A stretch of 8,264 nt of DNA, from contig QHUF01000148.1 of NCBI GenBank assembly GCA_003221075.1, forward strand, positions 1-8,264. The letters are read 5' to 3'. The DNA comes from Gemmatimonadota bacterium (GTDB taxonomy: Bacteria > Gemmatimonadota > Gemmatimonadetes > Gemmatimonadales > GWC2-71-9). The notes under the pieces are model-generated. The model had not been told where the DNA came from and made no database searches. It worked only from the letters and a program-made list of their open reading frames with translations. Shown here in pieces: positions 1 through 5,919 of the stretch. Made by a program: the position numbers and the translations under genes. Every line of letters starts with the position of its first letter. The first letter of the stretch is position 1.

Positions 1-235
1 CGGTGAACAGGGCGCGGGCGAGCGCGCTGTGCTTGCGGCGCAGGGCCGTCGCCCCGCCGCGCAGTCCCTTGGTGGCGATATCGAGTAGCGCGTCGGTGAC
101 ACCCGCTAGCGCGGAGACCACAACCACGATCGGACCAGGACGATGGGCGAGCACGATGCTGACTGCGTGCGCCATCGCCTCGGCGGTGGCCAGCGACGCG
201 CCCCCGAACTTGTGGACCTGTGTGCTACGCGGCAT
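1..235 (-). CDS. Aspartokinase N-terminus (partial; probably ThrA/LysC type)
   Basis: Aspartokinase phosphorylates L-aspartate, the first step toward threonine, methionine and lysine. Reading leftward from the ATG at 235, the 78 visible residues begin MPRSTQVHKFGGASLATAEA. They hold the kinase nucleotide-binding signature KFGG-A-S-L (residues 9-15; KFGGTS is commoner) and a hydrophobic strand ending VVVVSALAGVTDALLD, typical of the family's second conserved block. The gene runs off the left edge, so a fused homoserine dehydrogenase domain (bifunctional ThrA) can be neither confirmed nor excluded. The ATG overlaps the thrB stop by 11 bases (225-235), which implies translational coupling in a thrB-thrA operon. 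No lesion is seen in the visible part. Identification as an aspartokinase is firm; the monofunctional or bifunctional form is open. Confidence 0.88.
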   Translation of the reverse strand, partial: MPRSTQVHKFGGASLATAEAMAHAVSIVLAHRPGPIVVVVSALAGVTDALLDIATKGLRGGATALRRKHSALARALFT

Positions 236-1053
236 CGCAGCCGTTCACGCGGCGCGTGACGACGAAAGTCTCGGCGTTGACCTCGAGTTCCCCCCACGCG
301 CGGACCATGGCCTCCCCCACCGCGGCTGCACGCGCCCGCGTTGTGGGAGCGACCACTGTGGGACCGGACCCGCTCAGCGTGGCCCCGTACGCGCCGGCCG
401 CGCGGGCGGACGCCGTGGAGCCTGTGGATCAATGCGGCGCCGCGCGCCGCGGCCTGGACGGCCGTGGCATGCGGAATGGCAGCCGGAAGGGCCGCGCGCG
501 CGCGCGTGGTCTCGACCCGCAGCTCGGGGATCGCGAAGACGAACGCGAGCGCGGCGTGGATCTCGATCGGAACGGCCAACAATCCTCCGGCAGGCCGGTG
601 CAGGACCAGGCATGCGCCGCCATACACGGCTGGCGCCACGTTGTCCGGGTGTCCCTCGATCTCGGTCCCCAGCGCGAGCAGGGCCTCAGGCCCGAGGTCG
701 AGGTTGAGCAGGAGATTGGCCGCGGCCGCGCCGGCAACGATCGCGGCGGCGGAGGAGCCAAGCCCCCGGCTGACGGGAATATCGGAGTCGGCGGCGAACG
801 ACAGCCGGTCGGGCACGTCACGTCCCGCGGCACGGCAGGCGGCGGCGAATCCGCGGTAGATCAGATCCTGCTCCGGCGGTGCCCCTAGGTCACTGAGCGC
901 ACCATGCCGCTCAATCGCGACAGCCGGCGCGGACCGGTCGTCCACGCACCGGGCCCGGACCTGCAACCAGCGTTCGACCGCCATCCCCAAGAAGTCGAAC
1001 CCGGATCCCAGGTTCGCCGTGGTGCCTGGGACGCGGACCGTCACGCCGGTCAT
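225..1053 (-). pseudogene. thrB: Homoserine kinase, frameshifted with internal loss
   Basis: Homoserine kinase (GHMP kinase family) makes O-phosphohomoserine, the substrate of threonine synthase. From ATG 1053 the first 210 codons are typical: RVPGTTANLGSGFDFLG near the N-terminus, the GHMP ATP-binding loop IPVSRGLGSSAAA (residues 92-104), and EGHPDNVAPAVYGG around residue 137. After ALIH (codon 210, about base 424) the similarity stops. The true C-terminus resumes in another frame from about base 419 (ASARAAGAYGATLSGSGPTV and onward) and ends at TAG 225-227. About 274 residues remain against roughly 300-310 in the family. The lost piece lies between the ALIH helix and the glycine-rich SGSGPT motif; in E. 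coli ThrB it includes the PYR segment with an active-site arginine. The product should be inactive unless this is a sequencing or assembly fault. The gene diverges from asd and overlaps the aspartokinase start. Confidence 0.85.
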
Positions 1054-1126
1054 CGGTCCACACTTACCCCCCGACCGGGCCGCGTCAAGGTCGGAATGGT
1101 ACTTTTGACGGCCGAAAGGGAGGCAC

Positions 1127-2068
1127 GTGGCAGCACAAGTTCGTGTGGGCATTCTGGGCGCGACAGGTACCGTGGGCCAGCGGCTCGTCGCCATGTTGGA
1201 GGGCCACCCCCAGCTCGTCGTCACGGCGGTGGCGGCGTCCGATCGCTCGCAGGGGAAGACGTTCGGCGAGGCGTGCGTGTGGCGCCTGCCGGGGAACGTG
1301 CCGTCCGCGCTCCGCGCGCTGCAGGTGCGTCCGCCCGAGCCGCCGCTCGACTGCGACATCGTGCTCTCGAGCCTTCCGGCGGACACGGCCGGCCCCGTCG
1401 AGGCGCAGTTCGCGGCAGCCGGGTACCCGGTCATCAGCAATTCGTCGTCCCATCGTATGGACGACGACGTGCCGCTGCTGATCCCCGAAGTCAATGCGGG
1501 GCACCTGGCGATGATCGCCCGTCGCTCGGGGCGAGGATTCATTGTCACCAATCCCAATTGCTCAACCATCATGATCGCGCTGGCGCTGGCCCCGTTGCAG
1601 TCCCGCTTCGGCGTGGAGGCGGGGGTCGTCACGACGATGCAGGCGATCTCAGGCGCGGGGTATCCGGGTGTGGCCTCGCTCGACATCACCGACAACGTCG
1701 TGCCGTACATCGCCAGTGAAGAAGAGAAGATCGAACGCGAGACCCTGAAGATCCTGGGCCGGGTCGACGGGGGGGGCGCGCGCGGGCGGCCTGCCGAATT
1801 TCCGCTGAGCGAGCTGGGTCTCCACACCGCGCCGCTCTGCCCCATCCTGGTGCGCGACGAGCCCGATCGCCCGCAGCCGCGGCTGGATCGCGACGCGGGC
1901 GGCGGGATGAGCATCACCATCGGCCGGATCGCGCGGGACCGCGTCCTGAGTCACCGCTTCGTGGCGTTGAGTCACAACACCATTCGCGGCGCGGCGGGCG
2001 CCGCCATCCTCAACGCCGAGCTGCTGGCCGCTGAGGGATACCTCAGCGGAATGATCAATGAGCAATGA
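1127..2068 (+). CDS. asd: Aspartate-semialdehyde dehydrogenase with internal in-frame deletion
   Basis: Asd reduces aspartyl phosphate to aspartate semialdehyde, the branch point to lysine and threonine. This is the archaeal/fungal-type Asd: NADP-binding GILGATGTVGQRL near the N-terminus, SNSSSHRMDDDVPLLIPEVN, the catalytic cysteine in TNPNCSTI (Cys145), TTMQAISGAGYPGV, DEPDRPQPRLDRDAG and ALSHNTIRGAAGAAILNAELL at the C-terminus. The reading frame is open, but at 313 residues it is short for the family (about 350-360). KILGRVDGGG...FPLS (Ser228, base 1810) joins directly to ELGLHTAP. Against yeast Hom2 about 44 residues are absent, including the CNRVAV and DGHTE segments that carry a substrate-binding arginine and the catalytic histidine. 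It is therefore probably inactive. The GTG start at 1127 follows AAAGGGAGG (1115-1123), a strong ribosome site. The last codons (MINEQ, stop) lie in a heptamer repeat, so the native C-terminus may also have been altered. Confidence 0.85.
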   Translation: MAAQVRVGILGATGTVGQRLVAMLEGHPQLVVTAVAASDRSQGKTFGEACVWRLPGNVPSALRALQVRPPEPPLDCDIVLSSLPADTAGPVEAQFAAAGYPVISNSSSHRMDDDVPLLIPEVNAGHLAMIARRSGRGFIVTNPNCSTIMIALALAPLQSRFGVEAGVVTTMQAISGAGYPGVASLDITDNVVPYIASEEEKIERETLKILGRVDGGGARGRPAEFPLSELGLHTAPLCPILVRDEPDRPQPRLDRDAGGGMSITIGRIARDRVLSHRFVALSHNTIRGAAGAAILNAELLAAEGYLSGMINEQ

Positions 2069-2128
2069 TCAATGATCAATGTTGATTGATGGAGCTCGGC
2101 CATTGATCATTGAACCTTGATCATTGAT
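2054..2128. repeat. Inverted-repeat element 1, heptamer ATCAATG arms
   Basis: The left arm (2054-2081) is four heptamers: ATCAATG, AGCAATG, ATCAATG, ATCAATG. The right arm (2101-2128) is four heptamers in reverse: CATTGAT, CATTGAA, CCTTGAT, CATTGAT. The outermost and innermost units pair perfectly and the middle two imperfectly. The spacer is 19 bases (2082-2100) and itself begins TTGATTGATG. The asd stop codon (2066-2068) falls inside the left arm. The element is AT-rich in a GC-rich neighbourhood. It could fold as a hairpin and act as a transcript end for asd, but no clean T-run follows. Confidence 0.8.
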
Positions 2129-2139
2129 AATTGGACATT

Positions 2140-2161
2140 CGCGCGCGCTTAAGCGCGCGCG
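2140..2161. repeat. Perfect 22-bp GC palindrome beside the tRNA
   Basis: The core GCGCGCGCTTAAGCGCGCGC (2141-2160) is a perfect palindrome, extended by one C-G pair on each side. It ends 3 bases before the 5' end of the tRNA. As RNA it could form a very stable GC stem around TTAA. No T-run follows on either strand, so a standard intrinsic terminator is not supported. A tRNA 5'-leader structure or a cruciform are alternatives. Confidence 0.7.
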
Positions 2162-2164
2162 CCC

Positions 2165-2238
2165 GGGTGGCTAGCTCAGCTGGTTAGAGCGCCGGTCTCA
2201 CATACCGGAGGTCACAGGTTCGAGTCCTGTGCCGCCCA
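2165..2238 (+). tRNA. tRNA-Val (anticodon CAC)
   Basis: A complete 74-base cloverleaf can be drawn by eye. The acceptor stem GGGTGGC pairs with GCCGCCC (one T-G wobble), followed by discriminator A. The D arm is GCTC-AGCTGGTTA-GAGC. The anticodon stem CCGGT/ACCGG encloses the loop CTCACAT, giving anticodon CAC, which reads the GTG valine codon. The T arm is ACAGG-TTCGAGT-CCTGT. CCA is not encoded (the bases after the discriminator are CTT), so it must be added after transcription. A strong palindrome lies just upstream and a GGATT-type repeat element starts 9 bases downstream. Confidence 0.96.
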
Positions 2239-2247
2239 CTTTCCATT

Positions 2248-2343
2248 GCGGATTGTGGATTTCGGATTGCGGATTGGAAAGGAAGGGTCGTGACGAGGAC
2301 GAGACTCTCAGTTACACTCCGCAATCCGCAATCCGAAATCCGC
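2248..2343. repeat. Inverted-repeat element 2, heptamer GCGGATT arms
   Basis: The left arm (2248-2275) is four heptamers: GCGGATT, GTGGATT, TCGGATT, GCGGATT. The right arm (2323-2343) is AATCCGC, AATCCGA, AATCCGC, the reverse complement of three such units. Twenty bases pair without mismatch: GGATTTCGGATTGCGGATTG at 2257-2276 with 2322-2341. The spacer between the perfect arms is 45 bases and holds a possible promoter. The right arm runs into ATTGATGCATTGATG, which contains the start codon of the first glycosyltransferase. Heptamer tandem repeats between genes are known in cyanobacteria (STRR sequences); I do not know this family. Confidence 0.82.
2290..2318 (+). promoter_or_regulatory. Possible promoter for the first glycosyltransferase
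   Basis: GTGACG (2290-2295) and TACACT (2313-2318) are separated by 17 bases, each matching four of six sigma-70 consensus positions. They lie in the spacer of repeat element 2, about 40 bases before the ATG at 2357. Such weak matches also arise by chance. Confidence 0.25.
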
Positions 2344-2356
2344 AATTGATGCATTG

Positions 2357-3475
2357 ATGCGCCGCGTCCTAGTTCTCAGCCACACCTACCTCCAACCAGC
2401 CCACCGGGGCAAACTGCGCGCGCTCGCAGCCCGTGGGCTGGAAGTGACGGTGGCCATCCCGCAGCGCTGGCGCGAGCCCTGGTTCGGCCGGCCCATCGAC
2501 GTCGCCTGGGAACGCCAGGGCGGCCTCGAGGTCTTCCCCCTCCCCGCCAGCGGCATGGGCGGAGGCCGCAACGCCGAGCTCGCCAACGCGAAGTACGGCC
2601 GCCGCGCCCTCAAGGCGCTGCTGCGCGACCGCCGCCCCGATCTCGTCCAGATCGAGGAAGAGCCCAACACGAACGCCGCCCGCCAGGTGCTCGGCGCCGC
2701 GCGACGGTTTGGCATTCCTGTCGTGCTGTTCACACACCAGAACGTGGCGCTCGATCAGGGATGGTGGGCGCACTGGAAACAGCGGCGGATGCTGCGCAAG
2801 CTGACCGGCCTCGTCGCCGGCAGTGACCTCGCCGGCACGCTCGTCCGTGGCGACGCCCCCAATCTTCCCATCGCCGTGATTCCGCAGCTCGGTGCGCTCG
2901 CGCCACACGAGCCGCAGCATGTGCCGCACGAGGGCCTGGCGATCGGCTATGTCGGCCGGTTGGTCCCGCACAAGGGACTCGATATTTTGTTGCAGGCGCT
3001 GGCGCAGCAGCGCGGCGCCAAGTGGCGGCTCACGATCGTCGGCGACGGGCCCGAACGGGAACCGCTGGAAGCGTTGGCCAGCGAGCTGCGGCTCGCGGCG
3101 CGGGTGCGCTGGACCGGCGGGTTGCCCGCCGAGCAGGTGGCGAATCTGTGGCCCGACCTCGACGTACTGGTGCAGCCGTCGCTCGCGTTGCCCCATTGGC
3201 GCGAGGCCAATGGCCAGATCCTGATGGAAGCGATGGCGAACGAGGTCGCGGTCCTCGGCACCGACAGCGGCGTGATTCCCGAGCTGATCGGCGATGCGGG
3301 GCTCGTCGTGCCGGCCGGTAATCCCGCGGCCCTCGGCGCCGCGTTCGAGAAGCTGAGCGACACCGCGACGCGACGCGCGCTGGCGCAGGCCGCACGCGCC
3401 CGCGCGTTGCGATTGTACTCCGACGAAGCGATCGCGGATCGCACACTGCAGTTTTGGCAACAGGTTGCCAAATAG
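2357..3475 (+). CDS. GT4-family glycosyltransferase
   Basis: This is a cytoplasmic or membrane-associated GT-B fold sugar transferase that moves a nucleotide-sugar residue to a glycan or lipid-linked acceptor. The acceptor and sugar cannot be read from sequence. The N-terminal domain (MRRVLVLSHTYLQPAHRGKL, then KALLRDRRPDLVQIEEEP and VVLFTHQNV) is the acceptor half. The C-terminal donor half shows IGYVGRLVPHKGLDILLQAL, LTIVGDGPERE, a PDLDVLVQPSL strand, and WREANGQILMEAMA with the retaining GT4 E-x7-E pattern. It then has GVIPELIGDAGLVVPAGN. The 372 residues are normal for GT4. A TTG at 2354 directly precedes the chosen ATG; no Shine-Dalgarno is visible because the start sits in repeat-derived sequence. 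It is followed after a repeat element by a second GT4 gene on the same strand, suggesting joint work in surface polysaccharide synthesis. Confidence 0.88.
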   Translation: MRRVLVLSHTYLQPAHRGKLRALAARGLEVTVAIPQRWREPWFGRPIDVAWERQGGLEVFPLPASGMGGGRNAELANAKYGRRALKALLRDRRPDLVQIEEEPNTNAARQVLGAARRFGIPVVLFTHQNVALDQGWWAHWKQRRMLRKLTGLVAGSDLAGTLVRGDAPNLPIAVIPQLGALAPHEPQHVPHEGLAIGYVGRLVPHKGLDILLQALAQQRGAKWRLTIVGDGPEREPLEALASELRLAARVRWTGGLPAEQVANLWPDLDVLVQPSLALPHWREANGQILMEAMANEVAVLGTDSGVIPELIGDAGLVVPAGNPAALGAAFEKLSDTATRRALAQAARARALRLYSDEAIADRTLQFWQQVAK

Positions 3476-3484
3476 CACTACGGT

Positions 3485-3610
3485 GATAGGAGACGCTAAG
3501 GCGCCAAGACGCCTGAGTGGTGAACCGATCACAGCGCACAGCACCGCCGTGTCTACATACTATTCCCCTGTGAACCACTCAGGCGTCTTAGCGTCTTGGC
3601 GCCTTCTATC
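3485..3610. repeat. Inverted-repeat element 3, octamer AAGRCGCY arms
   Basis: Two arms of exactly 37 bases face each other, 3485-3521 and 3574-3610, around a 52-base spacer. The left arm reads GATAG, then octamers GAGACGCT, AAGGCGCC, AAGACGCC, then TGAGTGGT. The right arm, reverse-complemented, reads GATAG, AAGGCGCC, AAGACGCT, AAGACGCC, TGAGTGGT. Thirty-two of 37 positions pair; all five mismatches fall in the two outer octamers, where related units are in a different order. The spacer contains AT-rich CTACATACTATTC. The element fills the whole gap between the two glycosyltransferases. Confidence 0.85.
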
Positions 3611-3622
3611 GACGGGGTGCTA

Positions 3623-4834
3623 GTGCCATCTGTTCTCTTAGTCCCAGATCTTCCCCTCGAACGTTGGGCGTCGATGGATAAATACGCCCACCGCTTGCAC
3701 GACTGGCTCGAAAGCTCGGACTTCGGCCTCCAGGTTCGTCTCGCGGCGCACATCGGTTCATTGACCCGCGACTCCGTTGGCCGCCGTGGCTCGGCCGCCG
3801 AGCTGCGCAGCGACCGCCGCAAAGCGTTTGTGCGCTGGTGGACACAGCCGGTCGATCCCTCACGCGTCATCCTGCCCGGGCCGCTGCACGGCCCGCAGCA
3901 ATGGGCGGCGCGCTACTACTTCTATCCGTGGCGCGTGAAGCGCGAGGCGAAGCGCGTCGATGTCGTCCACGTGCTCGACCACAGCTACGCGCACATGATC
4001 GAGAAGGCGGGGCGGCGGCCGGTCGTCATCACGGTGCACGATCTCATGCCGGTCGTCGTGTTGCGCTCGCCGACCGGCGGCGGGGGCTGGCGCGAGGGCG
4101 TGCGCAATCGCTTCCTGCGACAGGCGCTCAAGGCGCTGCGGCAGGCAGACGCCTACATCGTGGGCACTGAGTGGCTGAAGCGCGAGCTCGCGACGTGGCT
4201 CGGCAACGACAAGAACATTTCCGTGGTGCCGTTCGGCGTGGATCGCGCATTCTACGGCGAGTCGACCGTGGCGCGCGAGCGTGGCCGGCGCGAATGGCGC
4301 ATTCCCGAGGACGCGTTCGTCGTGCTGCACGTCGGCAGCACGGTCGATCGCAAGAATGTGCCGCTCGTGATTCAGACGGTGGTGCGGCTGCGCCAGCAGA
4401 CGGACGCCTATCTGCTCCAAGTCGGCGGCCGGTTCACGGCCGAGCAGGAGCAGCTAATCGATCGGCTGGGGCTGCGGAGTGCGGTGCGCAGTGTCGCCTC
4501 GGCCGACGAGACCGCGCTGCGGCGCGCGTACCGCGCGGCGGATGTCCTGTTGTTTCCGTCGCTCTACGAAGGGTTCGGATTTCCAGTCCTCGAGGCCTTT
4601 GCATCAGGCTTGCCCGTCGTGACATCTGGTGCGGGTGGTCTAAAGGAGGTGGCCGGCGGCGCGGCGGTCGTGGTGGAAGGTCGCGATCCGGGCGATTACG
4701 TGCACGCGCTGGAGCGGCTGGATGATCCGGAGGAGCGGGAGGAGTTGGTGCAGAAGGGCTGGGCTAGAGCAAGGCAGTTCACATGGCAGAAGACTGCCGC
4801 ACTGACCGCAGAGGTTTATAAGCCGCTGTTCTGA
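3623..4834 (+). CDS. GT4-family glycosyltransferase (second)
   Basis: A second retaining GT-B transferase, likely acting in the same glycan pathway as its upstream neighbour. The N-terminal half has PSVLLVPDLPLERWASMDKYA, DVVHVLDHSYAHM and VVITVHDLMPVV. A linker SVVPFGVD leads to the donor half: VVLHVGSTVDRKNVPLVIQ, YLLQVGGRFTAEQ, a surface-strand motif AADVLLFPSLYEGFGFPVLEAFASG with the EGFGFPVLE pattern (E-x7-E), then LPVVTSGAGGLKEVAGGAAVVV. The GTG at 3623 is chosen because the family motif starts at once after it and GGGG (3614-3617) sits 5 bases upstream. GTG 3617 and TTG 3596 are in-frame alternatives, but TTG 3596 lies inside repeat element 3. The product is 403 residues, normal for GT4. 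It ends 10 bases before the convergent Uma2 gene, with no terminator visible in that gap. Confidence 0.88.
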   Translation: MPSVLLVPDLPLERWASMDKYAHRLHDWLESSDFGLQVRLAAHIGSLTRDSVGRRGSAAELRSDRRKAFVRWWTQPVDPSRVILPGPLHGPQQWAARYYFYPWRVKREAKRVDVVHVLDHSYAHMIEKAGRRPVVITVHDLMPVVVLRSPTGGGGWREGVRNRFLRQALKALRQADAYIVGTEWLKRELATWLGNDKNISVVPFGVDRAFYGESTVARERGRREWRIPEDAFVVLHVGSTVDRKNVPLVIQTVVRLRQQTDAYLLQVGGRFTAEQEQLIDRLGLRSAVRSVASADETALRRAYRAADVLLFPSLYEGFGFPVLEAFASGLPVVTSGAGGLKEVAGGAAVVVEGRDPGDYVHALERLDDPEEREELVQKGWARARQFTWQKTAALTAEVYKPLF

Positions 4835-4844
4835 CGGATAGCCC

Positions 4845-5402
4845 CTACCCCAGGATTTCGTCCGCCGCGACCGTCAGGTTGGGAAATTTGAGCGGTGTGA
4901 GCATGTCACCGCGCGACGCTGAGCGGACGCGCGTGTATTGCCCCGCAATCGGATCCTCGAATACCTCGATTCGGTCTGCCGCGAGATCCACGACCCAAGC
5001 CTCCGGAATACCGGCGCGGGCGTAGAGCGGAACCTTGATCTCGCGGTCATAGGCCAATGTCGTGTCGGCCACTTCGATGACCAGCAGGATATCTGTGGCG
5101 CGCGGATGCCGAGGGTAGGCATCGGGCCGGGGTTTGAGCAAGACCACGTCCGGTTGGGGCGCGTCGTGTTCGCCGAGTACCACGGGGTTTTGTACGTCCA
5201 CGATGGCGGCCGCGCCGAGGGACCGCGAGAACAGGTGAATGAGGCGCCGGACGCAGCTCGCATGGCGATCGCCGATCGGACTCATCTCGACGACCTGTCC
5301 GGCGATAAGCTCGACCCGGTCGTTCTCCCGCAAGACCCCCAACTCGCCCAGCCGCTGGTAGGTATCCACTGTGAACGGGCCTCTGAGGAGGTGCAGCGCC
5401 AT
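4845..5402 (-). CDS. Uma2-family (DUF820) PD-(D/E)xK endonuclease
   Basis: The 185-residue product matches the Uma2 restriction-endonuclease-like family, often found in many scattered copies per genome. Visible family blocks are FTVDTYQRLGELGVLRENDRVELIAGQVVEMSPIG (residues 10-44), APQPDVVLLKPRPD with Asp85, and DILLVIEVADTTLAYDREIKVPLYARAGIPEAWVVDL with Glu110 and Lys123. These fit the D...E-x-x...K nuclease core; length is typical. The biological role of the family is poorly known, with nuclease or mobile-element functions proposed. The ATG at 5402 is preferred because it gives the family N-terminus and sits 6 bases after a good -10 box. The open frame continues upstream to 5543, but that part has no family similarity that I can see. 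It lies 150 bases after the protease gene and is convergent with a glycosyltransferase. Confidence 0.85.
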   Translation of the reverse strand: MALHLLRGPFTVDTYQRLGELGVLRENDRVELIAGQVVEMSPIGDRHASCVRRLIHLFSRSLGAAAIVDVQNPVVLGEHDAPQPDVVLLKPRPDAYPRHPRATDILLVIEVADTTLAYDREIKVPLYARAGIPEAWVVDLAADRIEVFEDPIAGQYTRVRSASRGDMLTPLKFPNLTVAADEILG

Positions 5403-5408
5403 CGGCAC

Positions 5409-5438
5409 AATATCGGCTCGGCGAGAATGCCGAGTCAA
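5409..5438 (-). promoter_or_regulatory. Promoter and dyad upstream of Uma2 gene
   Basis: On the minus strand TTGACT (5433-5438, five of six consensus) and GATATT (5409-5414, four of six) are 18 bases apart. The -10 box ends 6 bases before the ATG, so the transcript would begin at or next to the start codon. The spacer holds a dyad CTCGGC-attctc-GCCGAG (5417-5434), a possible repressor site. Confidence 0.4.
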
Positions 5439-5552
5439 TGTGGAGCGGTGAGGGTGCGCGCCGTCATCGATCGCACGCAGGCCGGGGCGGATTATTGCGG
5501 GAAGAGTTGATCCAACGAGGATGGGCGCGCGCCCTACCATCAATAGATTCGT

Positions 5553-5906
5553 CTACAATTTCATCAGCAACATTCGCATCGGATGCAGGGTGCGATGGAA
5601 CGGATCGAACACGAGGCCTAGGTTCTCGAGTGTCACGACGCCGAGCAGGGCCTCGGGGTCGTCCGGGTCGCCAAGTATGACTGGCGCGTGACCGTGTCGC
5701 TGGGCGAGCGCGAAATGGCACTCGGAGACGGGCCGTGAAATCGATGTTCCATCAGCCAGGGAGAATCGCTCTTCGCGAGTGGCGGTGAGTCCGATGCGTT
5801 TCCAGACCGCATGAGGGAGCAATGAATACATCGCGCCCGAATCTATCAGGAAACGAACGCGTTCCTCGCCGCTTGGACCTTGGACTGTTCCTTCGACGTA
5901 GCTCAT
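5553..5906 (-). CDS. Retropepsin-like (clan AA) aspartic protease
   Basis: A 117-residue single-domain protein related to bacterial clan AA aspartic proteases. The catalytic triad motif is FLIDSGAMYSLLP with Asp22-Ser-Gly, followed by the flap-like region SLADGTSISRPVSE and the closing block EALLGVVTLENLGLVFDPFHRTLHP, the usual LLG...L-x-x-L-x-L-x-x-DP pattern. As in retropepsins, one Asp per chain implies a homodimer. Substrates of these small bacterial members are unknown. GGAGGT (5911-5916) sits four bases before ATG 5906 and decides the start; the GTG at 5910-5912 lies within that ribosome site. The gene follows the nucleotidyltransferase stop by 13 bases, so the two should be co-transcribed, hinting that the protease works with or processes products of that module. 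Confidence 0.85.
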   Translation of the reverse strand: MSYVEGTVQGPSGEERVRFLIDSGAMYSLLPHAVWKRIGLTATREERFSLADGTSISRPVSECHFALAQRHGHAPVILGDPDDPEALLGVVTLENLGLVFDPFHRTLHPMRMLLMKL

Positions 5907-5910
5907 GCCC

Positions 5911-5916
5911 ACCTCC
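5911..5916 (-). promoter_or_regulatory. Strong ribosome binding site deciding the protease start
   Basis: GGAGGT on the minus strand lies just after the upstream TGA stop (5920-5922) and 4 bases before ATG 5906. It favours ATG 5906 over the GTG 5912 that overlaps the site. Confidence 0.7.
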
Positions 5917-5919
5917 GGC

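Noticed and set aside
3..888. Long plus-strand frames across the left end
   Set aside because: They oppose clear thrB and aspartokinase coding and encode low-complexity Arg/Ala/Gly-rich sequence, as expected opposite a GC-rich gene.
1060..1088. Promoter for thrB with TTGACG and AAGTGT 17 bases apart
   Set aside because: The -35 is good, but the -10 matches only two of six positions, so I do not list it.
106..1920. A 604-codon open frame on the minus strand
   Set aside because: Its first part is antisense to asd and its last part is out-of-frame sequence after the thrB lesion; only the thrB portion (from 1053) is real.
2140..2161. Intrinsic terminator for asd
   Set aside because: The stem is strong but no T-run follows on either strand, and it lies directly against the tRNA.
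2165..2238. tRNA as an attachment site for a mobile element
   Set aside because: No repeat of the tRNA 3' end and no integrase gene occur in the window.
2054..2343. Possible CRISPR array from repeated short units
   Set aside because: The units are 7 bases, contiguous and in opposed arms, with no unique spacers of regular length and no cas genes.
3596..3622. TTG 3596 as start of the second glycosyltransferase
   Set aside because: It lies inside the right arm of repeat element 3 and adds residues unlike the family N-terminus; GTG 3623 fits better.
5523..5534. 12-bp palindrome GGGCGCGCGCCC
   Set aside because: Short, low-complexity GC palindromes are expected by chance at this base composition.
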